Below are positions 7,099 to 14,491 of a stretch of 14,903 nt of DNA, piece by piece (the stretch's first letter is position 1; every line of letters begins with the position of its first letter). Position numbers and translations under genes: made by a program. The notes beneath the pieces were generated by a model that was given only the letters and a program-made list of their open reading frames with translations, ran no database searches and was not told the origin of the DNA. The stretch comes from Desulfobacterales bacterium (lineage in GTDB: Bacteria; Desulfobacterota; Syntrophobacteria; B119-G9): contig JALXAI010000392.1 in assembly GCA_026992215.1 (NCBI GenBank), positions 1-14,903 on the forward strand, in the 5' to 3' direction.

Positions 7099-8655
7099 TC
7101 ATGAAAGAAATGGCAAATTGATATTGAGATAAAAATTATGTTTCTTGATGTAATAGAGCGCTATTGAATAACCGGCCATGACGCCGAGAAAAACTGTCAC
7201 GTAGACAATCCGCATCAGCCACTTTCGCTTTTTCTCTTTATTCGTGTAGAGCCTGGGAATTGTAGCAATGACAGGCAGCTTGAAGGTCTTTTCAAGAAGC
7301 TTCTTGTCATGAAAGGTCGGATCCAGGTATTCCAGGAGAAATGCGATACCACCGCCACTTCCAAGTCCTAAGAAAAGGCTTAAGAAGAGAATTTTAAGTA
7401 CATTAGGCTTGAATGGAACTTGAGGTGCTTTAGCAGGATCCAAAACCGAAAATTGTTCACCCTGTTGTTTTTTCTCAAGATTTTCCGACATTTGTGCTTC
7501 TATTTTTCTTCTTAATAAATCCTGGTAGCTATGTAAAGTTATGTCATAATCCCTTCGCAGTGACGCCAGTTCTTGCTCTCTTTTCGGAGTGTTATCCACT
7601 CTCATCTGGTAGAGTTTTATCGCTTTCTTCAGGCTCTTTTCTTCAGCCTGGAGGCGTGCTATCTCGGCATCGACATTTATCAACTCCCTCTGCATGGCAG
7701 GATCTCTCACCACCCTGCTTCTCCGGCGGGACCCTGCCCCCGATGTTGCACTTACATTACCATACTCCTTCTCCAGCTTTGCAATTTCCTTTTTTATTCT
7801 AATAATATCAGGGTGCTTATCGGTATACCTTGTCTTCAACTCGTCAAGAGTGTTATATAGAGTTTGCAATCTAGCGGGGCCAGATGCAGGAGCATTCTGT
7901 TCCCCGGTCTGAGTTCCGGACACTGTCTGGTAAGCGTACTGTTGAATTATCAATTTTCGCTGTTTGGCGGCTGAAAGAGACTCCTGAACACTCTGGAGCT
8001 CAACCTGTAGGCGCTGAAGTGTCGTAATGTTTGCCTGAAGCTGTTCTGGCAACTCACCGAAATGCTTACTTTTGTAGTCTTTTAGGGCCTTTTCCTGGGT
8101 TTCAAGTTTTTTCTTTAATCTTTTTAATTCAGTTTCCAGAAATTCCGTGGTTCCAACCGCTCTTTCCTCTCGTACTTTTAAATTTTCTTCTATAAATAAA
8201 GAAGCTAAAGTATTTGCCACTTTCGCACAGATGTTTGGATCTGGGTGCTCAAAACTTACACTGAATGAGTTCAAGCCTCTACCTCTACCCACTGTCCTTA
8301 TTTCGATTTTTTTCTTCATCCCTTCTACTACTTTATCCATGGGTAATTTTTTCAATGCTTCTTTGTACAACCCCAAATCTCTTATTACCTTTTCCAGACG
8401 TGTTCTACTCATTATTTGCTGCGAAATTGTTCTTAGTCTTTCTTCAAAAACTCCGCTTACCACAGGTCGAACATAATCACTGGGAACCCTTGGTGGGGTT
8501 ACTAGAATAACCGTCTCCGCTTTATAAGTTCTCGGGATTGTAATGGCCAAAAAAAGCCCAAGCATAACTGCCAGCAAGAAAGGTATAAGTATTATCCACT
8601 TTCTTCTGTGGGCAATGCCCAGGATGACTTCGGGGGTAATTTCGCCTGGTATCAT
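7099..8655 (-). CDS. Wzz/GumC-type polysaccharide chain-length determinant protein
   Basis: A 518-residue inner-membrane protein. A first transmembrane helix lies at about residues 19-39 (WIILIPFLLAVMLGLFLAI). A long periplasmic coiled coil rich in Lys, Glu and Leu follows, then the Wzz C-terminal Pro-Gly-type region (KAPQVPFKPN) and a second helix (LKILFLSLFLGLGSGGGIAF). A third hydrophobic helix (about 485-505) is an addition seen in the exosortase-associated subfamily. It lacks a fused kinase domain; the partner BY-kinase is encoded separately at 5717-6607. It sets polymer length and links polymerisation to the outer-membrane lipoprotein (12352-12987). Start ATG 8655 has no clear ribosome-binding site; the leader is occupied by a degenerate 7-bp repeat island (8666-8707). 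A possible terminator further upstream suggests a separate promoter, but I see no convincing one. Confidence 0.92.
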   Translation of the reverse strand: MIPGEITPEVILGIAHRRKWIILIPFLLAVMLGLFLAITIPRTYKAETVILVTPPRVPSDYVRPVVSGVFEERLRTISQQIMSRTRLEKVIRDLGLYKEALKKLPMDKVVEGMKKKIEIRTVGRGRGLNSFSVSFEHPDPNICAKVANTLASLFIEENLKVREERAVGTTEFLETELKRLKKKLETQEKALKDYKSKHFGELPEQLQANITTLQRLQVELQSVQESLSAAKQRKLIIQQYAYQTVSGTQTGEQNAPASGPARLQTLYNTLDELKTRYTDKHPDIIRIKKEIAKLEKEYGNVSATSGAGSRRRSRVVRDPAMQRELINVDAEIARLQAEEKSLKKAIKLYQMRVDNTPKREQELASLRRDYDITLHSYQDLLRRKIEAQMSENLEKKQQGEQFSVLDPAKAPQVPFKPNVLKILFLSLFLGLGSGGGIAFLLEYLDPTFHDKKLLEKTFKLPVIATIPRLYTNKEKKRKWLMRIVYVTVFLGVMAGYSIALYYIKKHNFYLNINLPFLS

Positions 8656-8665
8656 TTCTTTACTC

Positions 8666-8707
8666 GTTGATTTTTATGCGTTATTCGTTACTTGTTATTT
8701 GTTTTCG
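8666..8707. repeat. Degenerate 7-bp GTTATTC repeat island upstream of wzz
   Basis: Six heptamers in register: GTTGATT, TTTATGC, GTTATTC, GTTACTT, GTTATTT, GTTTTCG. On the mRNA strand this reads as AAC-bearing A-rich units ending about 10 bases from the wzz start codon. The unit differs from the other islands, but period and position relative to a start codon are alike. Confidence 0.65.
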
Positions 8708-8830
8708 AGTGTTTAAATCCCCGGATTGTTGCTTCTTCGGACATTGAATTAACTTTAAGGTTCCGGGTTCAAAACACGTTTTCTCCGAAATTTCAGTTGA
8801 GACTTCGATGCATTAAGGATTTTCGGTCAT

Positions 8831-8866
8831 AAAAAAACTCCGTCTGCGTGTCTAGCTTCTGGAGTT
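8831..8866 (-). terminator. Possible intrinsic terminator after the ACP gene
   Basis: On the minus strand AACTCC (8866-8861) pairs with GGAGTT (8841-8836), followed by five more T. The loop is long (19 nt), which weakens it. A second 5-bp dyad, GTCTG (8878-8874) with CAGAC (8846-8842), interlocks with the first, so the two could compete as in an attenuator. Confidence 0.4.
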
Positions 8867-8960
8867 GTATCAACAGACTGATTAATTTGTTTTTAAATTA
8901 CACTATGTCATCAGAAAGGATACTTTGTCGCTTTTCCCGGGTCTCTCGATTTGAGCACGA

Positions 8961-9272
8961 TTACGCAAAGGCCGCTTCACTGTAGCCGTTTTTCAATGTT
9001 TCATCGGAGGCGCCGGTTTCCTCCATGAGAAGCTTCTTTTTCAAAAATGTCACCACGTTGTTTATGGAATCAAGATTTTCCGGCACAAGTTCCTCGTCTT
9101 CTATCCGGATTTCGTAGGTTTCTTCCAGAAATGTTACCAGTTCTAGGATACCTGTCGAGTCAATAATTCCTTCCTCCAGGAAACTGCTCTCGTTGGTAAA
9201 GTCATCGTCAGGTTCACCGAAAAGAAAATTGTCAATGATAAAGTCCCTTATTTCAGTTTCAAGATTTTGCAT
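8961..9272 (-). CDS. Acyl carrier protein
   Basis: A 103-residue acidic protein with the ACP fold pattern: helix I (LETEIRDFIIDNFLF), the phosphopantetheine site GIIDSTGILEL with Ser39, and the later acidic helices EDEELVPENLDSINNVVTFL. The usual DSL is DST here, a tolerated change. A C-terminal tail of about 20 residues (EETGASDETLKNGYSEAAFA) extends past the ACP fold. It would carry an acyl group as a thioester for the ligase at 4031-5623, within EPS modification rather than fatty-acid synthesis (inferred from position). Start ATG 9272 has a G-rich ribosome-binding site (GGGGGG) about eight bases upstream. It follows the sugar transferase by 47 bp. Confidence 0.9.
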   Translation of the reverse strand: MQNLETEIRDFIIDNFLFGEPDDDFTNESSFLEEGIIDSTGILELVTFLEETYEIRIEDEELVPENLDSINNVVTFLKKKLLMEETGASDETLKNGYSEAAFA

Positions 9273-9319
9273 ATATCACACCCCCCGCTCTTTTTCTCCT
9301 CTAACCACGGGCAGCTTTA

Positions 9320-10303
9320 TTACCTTGCCCCTCTTCCCACAAGTACAACTTTTATTGTTTGCAGTATAATCGCAATATCAAGCGTAATGGACAGGTGCTT
9401 TATGTAATAAAGGTCATATTGTAATTTTTCCAATGCGTCCTCGACGCTTGCGCCGTAGGAGTAATTTATTTGAGCCCAGCCGGTGAGACCGGGTTTCACC
9501 CAGAAACGCTCGCTGTAAAACGGAATCTGTTTCTTTAGCTGTTCCACGAAGTAAGGGCGTTCGGGTCTGGGGCCAACAAAGCTCATATCGCCTTTTAAGA
9601 TATTATAAAGTTGGGGTATTTCGTCTATCCTCAATTTCCTGATAATCCTGCCGACCCTTGTAACCCTGTCATCATTATCAGACGCCCACTTCGGACCGTG
9701 CTTTTCCGCATCCGTGTACATGGAACGAAACTTATATATCCTGAATACTTTTTCCCTTTCCCCGGCACGTTCCTGGGAAAATATGACAGGACCCTTGGAG
9801 TCAAGTTTAATGGCGATCGCCGTTGCAACACTGGCTGGTAACGATACAATCAACAACACCAGTGACGCGACAATGTCCAGAAATCTCTTGGTAAGGAGCA
9901 AAAGCCTGGATTTTTTGAAACCGGAAGAGAAGATGAGAGAACTGGGATACAGTCCTGCGACCGGGATTTTACCCGTCATTTCTTCATAAAATGCGGGGCT
10001 GTCTTCCACAACAATGCCGTTAAACTTGCAGTCGAGAAGATCTCGAAGTGGCAGTGTTCCCCTTCTTTCCTGGAGAGCAACAACCACCTTGTCCACCTTA
10101 TGATCTCTTACTATTTTGATGAGATCTCCTGGTTCACCGAGAACCGGAGCAATACTCCAGCGTGATTCGTTCCTGGTACCATTCCCCCTCTCGAGAGGCG
10201 CTTTTGCCCCCCTTTTTATGATCGTCAAAGAACCCGGGAAATTCCGGACCGCGTTTTTGCGGCTTGCTCCGGTTTTTCTTTTTTTCAGATATTTACCAAG
10301 CAT
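9320..10303 (-). CDS. Polyprenyl glycosylphosphotransferase, C-terminal half (catalytic bacterial sugar transferase domain)
   Basis: 327 residues. The first ~55 (MLGKYLKKRKTGASRK onward, including AKAPLERGNG) look unrelated to the family. From PVLGEPGDLIKIV on, sequence is typical: KVDKVVVALQERRG, the VEDSPAFYEEMTGKIP linker, one membrane segment (LDIVASLVLLIVSLPASVA), then the sugar-transferase domain with FRIYKFRSM, LRIDEIPQLYNILKGDMSFVGPRPE and KPGLTGWAQINY. It would move a sugar-1-phosphate from a nucleotide sugar to undecaprenyl phosphate, the first membrane step of EPS synthesis. The N-terminal membrane half lies upstream as a separate frame (10342-10974). No good ribosome-binding site precedes ATG 10303, so translation of this half is doubtful; still, the catalytic domain is complete and WbaP/PglC-type enzymes can work with this domain alone. 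Confidence 0.85.
   Translation of the reverse strand: MLGKYLKKRKTGASRKNAVRNFPGSLTIIKRGAKAPLERGNGTRNESRWSIAPVLGEPGDLIKIVRDHKVDKVVVALQERRGTLPLRDLLDCKFNGIVVEDSPAFYEEMTGKIPVAGLYPSSLIFSSGFKKSRLLLLTKRFLDIVASLVLLIVSLPASVATAIAIKLDSKGPVIFSQERAGEREKVFRIYKFRSMYTDAEKHGPKWASDNDDRVTRVGRIIRKLRIDEIPQLYNILKGDMSFVGPRPERPYFVEQLKKQIPFYSERFWVKPGLTGWAQINYSYGASVEDALEKLQYDLYYIKHLSITLDIAIILQTIKVVLVGRGAR
10142..10274. repeat. 11-bp perfect inverted repeats bounding 133 bp at the sugar-transferase break
   Basis: AACCGGAGCAA (10142-10152) and TTGCTCCGGTT (10264-10274) are exact reverse complements. The right-hand copy, read in coding direction, ends where family-like protein sequence resumes (APVLGEP). Between them lies a 12-bp perfect palindrome CCTCTCGAGAGG (10187-10198). 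No target-site duplication is visible, so a small inserted element is possible but unproven. Confidence 0.5.
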
Positions 10304-10341
10304 CAGTTCACAAAGCTTGTCCAGACCTTAGCTCACACTAT

Positions 10342-10974
10342 TTAGCCCCGCTGGGCGTGGAGCAAGGGTCTTCTGCCTTTGAGCACGGACATATCTTCTC
10401 CAACCACCAGCTGTTCCGGTACTCGCCTTTCCACACGCTGATTTTCCACACCATCGACAAAACCCACGAGGCAGTACCCACAGTTATTTTTCTCTTCAAT
10501 TATTCTCGCCAGCTCCAGGGCACGATCTCCCGTACCTATAATTAAGACATTTTGTTTGAATCTCTCCTTCACAAGATATGTTTGATAAAGATACCTCCAC
10601 GAAGACACGGAAACCAAGATAAAGGCGTTGGCTATCAAGAAGATCCCCCTACCCAGTTGATACTTTGGAAAAATGTAATAGAGCACCATCAGTGCAAGCG
10701 AGGACACGATCATGCCCAGACATAACTTGATGAAAAAGTTCAAGCCCAGGTTCCATTTTCCGTTGTACAGCTCATTGTAGTAGAAACATGTGATGAATAC
10801 TCCTGTAAACAAAAACGCCGAAATCGGAAAACCATCCAGCCTCTCAAGAGAGTACAGATTCAAATTCAATCTAACAACGATGGCAAAGATTACAGACGCA
10901 AGAACAAGGAGCGTCTCTACCAAAATAAGTGATACACTCTCAATGGCGAAGTATTGTCGAGACAGTTTAAACAT
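10342..10974 (-). CDS. Polyprenyl glycosylphosphotransferase, N-terminal half (membrane plus nucleotide-binding-like domain)
   Basis: 210 residues. Four hydrophobic segments occupy roughly residues 10-125, followed by the Rossmann-like VLIIGTGDRALELARIIEEK and GYCLVGFVDG. This is the usual N-terminal half of the EPS sugar transferases whose C-terminal half is at 9320-10303. The family likeness fades after VERRVP; the last 25 residues (ending GRRPLLHAQRG) do not lead into the catalytic domain. Stops occur in all three frames within 10328-10344, so this is not a one-base frameshift. Start ATG 10974 is preceded by GGGGG at good spacing, and small competing GC-rich hairpins lie in the leader (10989-11013). 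It is either a split pair of functional polypeptides or a disrupted gene. Confidence 0.82.
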   Translation of the reverse strand: MFKLSRQYFAIESVSLILVETLLVLASVIFAIVVRLNLNLYSLERLDGFPISAFLFTGVFITCFYYNELYNGKWNLGLNFFIKLCLGMIVSSLALMVLYYIFPKYQLGRGIFLIANAFILVSVSSWRYLYQTYLVKERFKQNVLIIGTGDRALELARIIEEKNNCGYCLVGFVDGVENQRVERRVPEQLVVGEDMSVLKGRRPLLHAQRG

Positions 10975-11081
10975 CTTGTTTCCCCCTTCCCGTTTTCCGG
11001 GCAGGCTCCGCCCAACTCAGTTACACAGCCTGACCTCAAATTAACTAAATTGTCGAAATAGCTCGTCAAATTCAGAGCTCT

Positions 11082-12098
11082 CTATCCTACACTCGGTCCC
11101 TTCTTAAAGAATGTATGCAGGATAGCGGCAAAAAGTTTATGAAAAATTCCGCTTGAATAAAGCAGATAAAAGCCTATTGCTAGGAACGTTAGACCCGACG
11201 TCCAGAGCAACGTTTTCCTGTTTATATTGAGCTTGCTCAAAAATTTTACCGGAGATGAAGATACCCGTATTGATCTGCCTTTCTTCGGTATCTTCATATC
11301 CAGATCAGCGGCACATTCCTTGATGATATCTTTCCCTACCTTGTGCTTTCCTCTGGCGAAGGCAGAGACAAGAGCATGATCACAGATAATGTTTATTACT
11401 CTCGGATAGCCCTTGCTGAACCTGTATATTTCTTTCACCGCGTCATCGGTGAAGATAGACGCGCCAAAACCGTTAAAGCTGGATATCGCAAGCCTGTGCC
11501 TTATATATTCCCTTGTTTCTTCCTCGGTAAGCACATCCAGGTGATACCGAAGTGAAATTCGTTGCTTCAGTGCCCTGCACTCGTCGCTGTTGATAAGATC
11601 GAGAAATTCGATCTGCCCTACCAGGAATATCGTCAGAAGTTTTTCCTCCGGCGTTTCGATATTTGACAGCAATCGCACCTCTTCCAGGAGCTCCGGAGTA
11701 AGCTTATGGGCTTCATCAATTATGAGTACCGGCCTTTTGTCCTGCCTGTTGTAATGGTGGAGCAACTGAGACAGATCTTCCAGGAAATCCACCTTGCTTT
11801 TTGGTCGCTCAAGACCAAAGGAGTTGGCTATGTACGAGAGGAATTCTCTCTTTTCCATGGCCGGGTTTGTTATGTACGCTACCTTAATGTTTTGTTCCAG
11901 TTCCTTTATTAGCGCGTGAAGCAGGGTAGTTTTCCCGGTGCCAATGTCTCCCGTGAGTACCAGGAAACCTTTCTGATCAATTATCCCGTACTGCAGGTAC
12001 GCGAAGGCCTCCTGGTGGGTTTCGCTGAAAAAGAGAAACCTGGGATCAGGTGCCATTTCAAATGGTTTTATCTTTAGCTTAAAAAAATCAGTATACAT
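11082..12098 (-). CDS. ExeA/GspA-like AAA+ ATPase of exosortase-associated EPS loci
   Basis: 338 residues. It begins MYTDFFKLKIKPFEMAPDPRF, the standard opening of this family. Walker A GDIGTGKTT is at 50-58 and Walker B VLIIDEAHKL has D128/E129. Further AAA+ elements follow (FLVGQIEFLDLI, RISLRYHL, SKGYPRVINIICD). A single transmembrane helix lies near the C-terminus (about 301-319) with a very short tail, unlike secretion-type ExeA, which carries a periplasmic peptidoglycan-binding domain. Members occur next to the export lipoprotein and sugar transferase in such loci; a role in assembling or energising the export complex is inferred. A 253-bp noncoding stretch separates it from the lipoprotein gene and a weak AAAGGA lies about 14 bases before ATG 12098. 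Confidence 0.9.
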   Translation of the reverse strand: MYTDFFKLKIKPFEMAPDPRFLFFSETHQEAFAYLQYGIIDQKGFLVLTGDIGTGKTTLLHALIKELEQNIKVAYITNPAMEKREFLSYIANSFGLERPKSKVDFLEDLSQLLHHYNRQDKRPVLIIDEAHKLTPELLEEVRLLSNIETPEEKLLTIFLVGQIEFLDLINSDECRALKQRISLRYHLDVLTEEETREYIRHRLAISSFNGFGASIFTDDAVKEIYRFSKGYPRVINIICDHALVSAFARGKHKVGKDIIKECAADLDMKIPKKGRSIRVSSSPVKFLSKLNINRKTLLWTSGLTFLAIGFYLLYSSGIFHKLFAAILHTFFKKGPSVG

Positions 12099-12351
12099 TT
12101 TATAAGTCTCGGTCCTTTTCTAAAACTACCTGCCACGTTGCACTACCAATTTTCCCTGGTATTCTGCCCACTGTCTGAGACTTTTTCTCTCCACCCTCAC
12201 ACTGAGATTCCTGATGTAACGGGAGCTACCGGTGAAACGCTCGCCCCATCGAATTTCTTCTCTCCCCTCATTACCCAGGCCCAACTGTCCTTCTCTACCC
12301 CGCTTGCAAATTATCCGACTTGTCTTTCATGGGTTCAAACACGTTATCGGA

Positions 12352-12987
12352 TCAGGGAACGTAAATCGTATCTCCTGGCTTTAAGACTATATTCTGCGAC
12401 AGGTCCCGCCCATTGATAATTGCCTTGTAATCAATTCTAAAGGTTCTCAATTGACCATTTATTTTCCTCATCAAGCGCAGATCTGACTGCTTGGCCCATT
12501 CGTTTAATCCTCCCGCGATGGAAATAGCTTCCAGTACCGTAATCGGTTTGGTGAGCTCGATTTCTCCGGGGTGTGCAACGTTGCCAAGCAGGTAAATTTT
12601 CATGTTATGAGCCGCGGTTACGCTCACAGACACTTTTGGAATTTCAACATATTCTTTCAACAATTTCTCAAGTTTTTCCTGAAGCTGTATAGCAGTAAGC
12701 CCCGACGCCATGACATCGCCTATCAGAGGCAGGGTAATTTTCCCGTCCGGCCTTACAACCACCTGCCGGGAAAAGTCCGGTTCTTTCCACACATTTATCT
12801 CCAGCCCATCACCGGGGCCGATTACGTACGTGGAACTGAAATCGGCAGACTTGGCCACGTTTCCAGCCACGTCGTCCCTGGGGAGCTCACTTACCGGTGG
12901 AAAATTTGACGTAGCACACGAGAGCACGAAATAAAGAACGAAAAACAACAGAAAGATCTTCCCAAGCTCTTTCAGTACGTTAAGCAT
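12352..12987 (-). CDS. Wza-type polysaccharide export outer-membrane lipoprotein
   Basis: 211 residues. The signal peptide (LGKIFLLFFVLYFVLSC) has a lipobox VLSC with Cys24, giving a lipid-anchored mature protein. The polysaccharide export domain follows (YVIGPGDGLEINVWKEPDFSRQVVVRPDGKITLPLIGDV), then an SLBB-like domain (KIYLLGNVAHPGEIELTKPITVLEAISIAGG) and the family's usual end LKPGDTIYVP. It forms the outer-membrane export channel. It lacks the extra C-terminal region of E. coli Wza and is of the short exosortase-associated type. I chose ATG 12987, which has AGGAGAG about seven bases upstream, over a start 39 bases earlier that would overlap the regulator gene; the gap to the regulator stop is then 10 bp, so the two are surely cotranscribed. 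Confidence 0.92.
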   Translation of the reverse strand: MLNVLKELGKIFLLFFVLYFVLSCATSNFPPVSELPRDDVAGNVAKSADFSSTYVIGPGDGLEINVWKEPDFSRQVVVRPDGKITLPLIGDVMASGLTAIQLQEKLEKLLKEYVEIPKVSVSVTAAHNMKIYLLGNVAHPGEIELTKPITVLEAISIAGGLNEWAKQSDLRLMRKINGQLRTFRIDYKAIINGRDLSQNIVLKPGDTIYVP

Positions 12988-12997
12988 CTGTTCTCTC

Positions 12998-14122
12998 CTA
13001 AGCTTCCAGATTTTCACCAAGGCCATATTTCCTTATCTTGTTAAGCAGTGTCCTGTAATTAACCCCAAGCAAGCGGGCAGCTTTTTTTCTGTGCCACCGC
13101 GTGTACTCCAAAACCCGCATTATCGCTTCCATCTCCACTTTTTCCACCACCCGCTGGCTAATGTCCTTCAAACCCTCACAAACTGTCGCTTCCTCATGAA
13201 CTCCCCTTTGCTTCCCCGGCCACGTTTCTTCTAAATCTCGAGGCAGCGTCCCTGTGTCCCCGGAAACCGCCTCCTCATCGTGGAACGTCGTTTTCAAAGA
13301 CTGCGTTATGGATTCTCTGAGCTCCTGCTGTATTTGCTCTTCATTTCCAAGCACTACCAGCCTGTGGATTATATTGCTAAGCTCCCTCACGTTCCCCGGC
13401 CATTGATACTGATAAAAAAGTTCAAAAGTTTGACCATCCACTGCCGGAATCTTCTTCTTGTACCGCCTGGCATAAAGTCTTAAAAAGTGATCACAAAGCG
13501 GCATGATGTCTTCTTTCCTGTCCTTAAGAGGCGGAAGATGTATCGATATTTCGTTCAGTCGATGGAAAAGATCTGCACGAAACGTGCCCTCCATTATCAG
13601 CCCCGTCAGATCCCTGGTTGAAGACACCAGGAATCGAGGACTTTCATAAGCTTCGTTATTTCCGCCGCCAGATTGTCCCTCAAAATTCCTGAAAAACCTC
13701 AACAGGGTTACCTGGCCTCCCGGCGGGATTTCCTGGATTCTGTCTATAAACAAAGTACCTCCACAGGCAGAATTAAACACCTGGCGCAAATTGTCGCCGG
13801 CTTCGCATTTATCCGCATCAACATCGTCCTCCAATTCGCCGTTACAGCAGCTGTCATACGGAATCATCAGCGGATTAATCTTGACAAAAGGCTTGGCCGA
13901 TCTTCCGGAATTCCAGTGAAGCGCTTCCGCCACCAGATCTTTCCCTGTGCCGTTTTCGCCGTATATGATAACGTTGAGATCCGTTGGTCCTATCCTTTCT
14001 ACAGTCTTTCTGACCCTGGAGATGGAATCACTTACTCCTATGATTTCAGGAAACGTTGCATGATTACCCGGGAATTCCCGGTAGCCGTTACCCAGCCTTT
14101 TCATGGACTGTTCACAACACAT
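12998..14122 (-). CDS. Receiver-less AAA+/Fis-type transcription regulator, divergent sigma54-activator family
   Basis: 374 residues from ATG 14122 (AGGA ten bases upstream); a TTG three codons earlier is possible. There is no N-terminal receiver or sensor domain, only about 25 residues before the AAA+ domain. Walker A GENGTGKD is intact. The GAFTGA region is missing: between PFVKIN and GGTLF the sequence is GELEDDVDADKCEAGDN. Walker B reads FIDRIQEIP, with Arg replacing the catalytic Glu. Sensor I is SSTRDL instead of the usual ATNRDL. The arginine-finger segment FRADLFHRLN, sensor II WPGNVRELSNII and a C-terminal Fis helix-turn-helix (RWHRKKAARLLGVNYRTLLNKIRKYGL) are kept. DNA binding is therefore likely; classical ATP-driven sigma54 activation is doubtful. 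It is the first gene of the EPS unit and presumably controls it. Confidence 0.88.
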   Translation of the reverse strand: MCCEQSMKRLGNGYREFPGNHATFPEIIGVSDSISRVRKTVERIGPTDLNVIIYGENGTGKDLVAEALHWNSGRSAKPFVKINPLMIPYDSCCNGELEDDVDADKCEAGDNLRQVFNSACGGTLFIDRIQEIPPGGQVTLLRFFRNFEGQSGGGNNEAYESPRFLVSSTRDLTGLIMEGTFRADLFHRLNEISIHLPPLKDRKEDIMPLCDHFLRLYARRYKKKIPAVDGQTFELFYQYQWPGNVRELSNIIHRLVVLGNEEQIQQELRESITQSLKTTFHDEEAVSGDTGTLPRDLEETWPGKQRGVHEEATVCEGLKDISQRVVEKVEMEAIMRVLEYTRWHRKKAARLLGVNYRTLLNKIRKYGLGENLEA

Positions 14123-14190
14123 ATTAAGCAAATCCTATCATGTTGAAATCACGAGCATTTTAACCAGACCACAGTGTTTCCCCTATATAG

Positions 14191-14207
14191 AGCAAGGGGG
14201 ATGCCAA
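14191..14207 (-). promoter_or_regulatory. Sigma54-type (-24/-12) promoter for the regulator and EPS genes
   Basis: The minus strand reads TTGGCATCCCCCTTGCT: the -24 element TTGGCA and -12 element TTGCT with exact GG-N10-GC spacing, one base off consensus in the -24 block. The expected start point is about 12 bases downstream of GC, near 14180, which gives a leader of about 57 bases to ATG 14122. Confidence 0.75.
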
Positions 14208-14228
14208 AACTAGCGAGAAAGGAGTGTA

Positions 14229-14240
14229 CTGAATATTCAG
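14229..14240. promoter_or_regulatory. 12-bp perfect palindrome CTGAATATTCAG
   Basis: It lies about 22-50 bases upstream of the -24 element. Perfect 12-bp symmetry suggests a possible dimer-binding operator, but a single A/T-rich copy is weak evidence. Confidence 0.3.
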
Positions 14241-14337
14241 GAGTGAATACAATATGTTACCGGCAAATAGAAAGAACACCCTTCTGGAACAGCCAAACCG
14301 ACGGTAACAAATGGTTCGCTTTTATACTATTTAATTT

Positions 14338-14362
14338 CACAAAAGTGGAAAAACTTTTCACA
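14338..14362. promoter_or_regulatory. Candidate enhancer box, copy A
   Basis: A 25-bp box starting CACAAAAGTGGAAAA and ending TTTCACA. It matches copy B (14492-14516) at 22 of 25 positions; the three differences are contiguous, at positions 16-18. Its centre is about 150 bp upstream of the sigma54-type promoter, a usual distance for an upstream activator site. Confidence 0.6.
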
Positions 14363-14491
14363 TAAAGGACAAACTTTAAAAACAGTATTTCCCTCTTTTT
14401 TATCGATATATTAGCTAGTTAGCCAAAAAGAGATGAATCGAGGGCTCCGCTTACAAAAAATACAACCGGTAAGTAAGACGGAAACCGAGAG

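Larger units (their letters stand above)
8656..8960. other. 305-bp spacer between the ACP gene and wzz
   Basis: No open gene. It holds, in transcription order, a terminator-like hairpin (8866-8831), a GGGTTCAAAACACGTT motif (8765-8780) that recurs with one base less at 12331-12345, and a 7-bp repeat island next to the wzz start (8666-8707). I found no sigma54-type GG-N10-GC element and no strong sigma70 pair. Confidence 0.7.

Noticed and set aside
8765..8780. tRNA T-arm (GGGTTCAAA)
   Set aside because: No acceptor, D or anticodon arms surround it or its partner at 12331.
8831..8878. H-type pseudoknot from the two interlocked dyads
   Set aside because: The second and fourth segments would need a zero-length loop to cross a 5-bp helix, so competing hairpins are more plausible.
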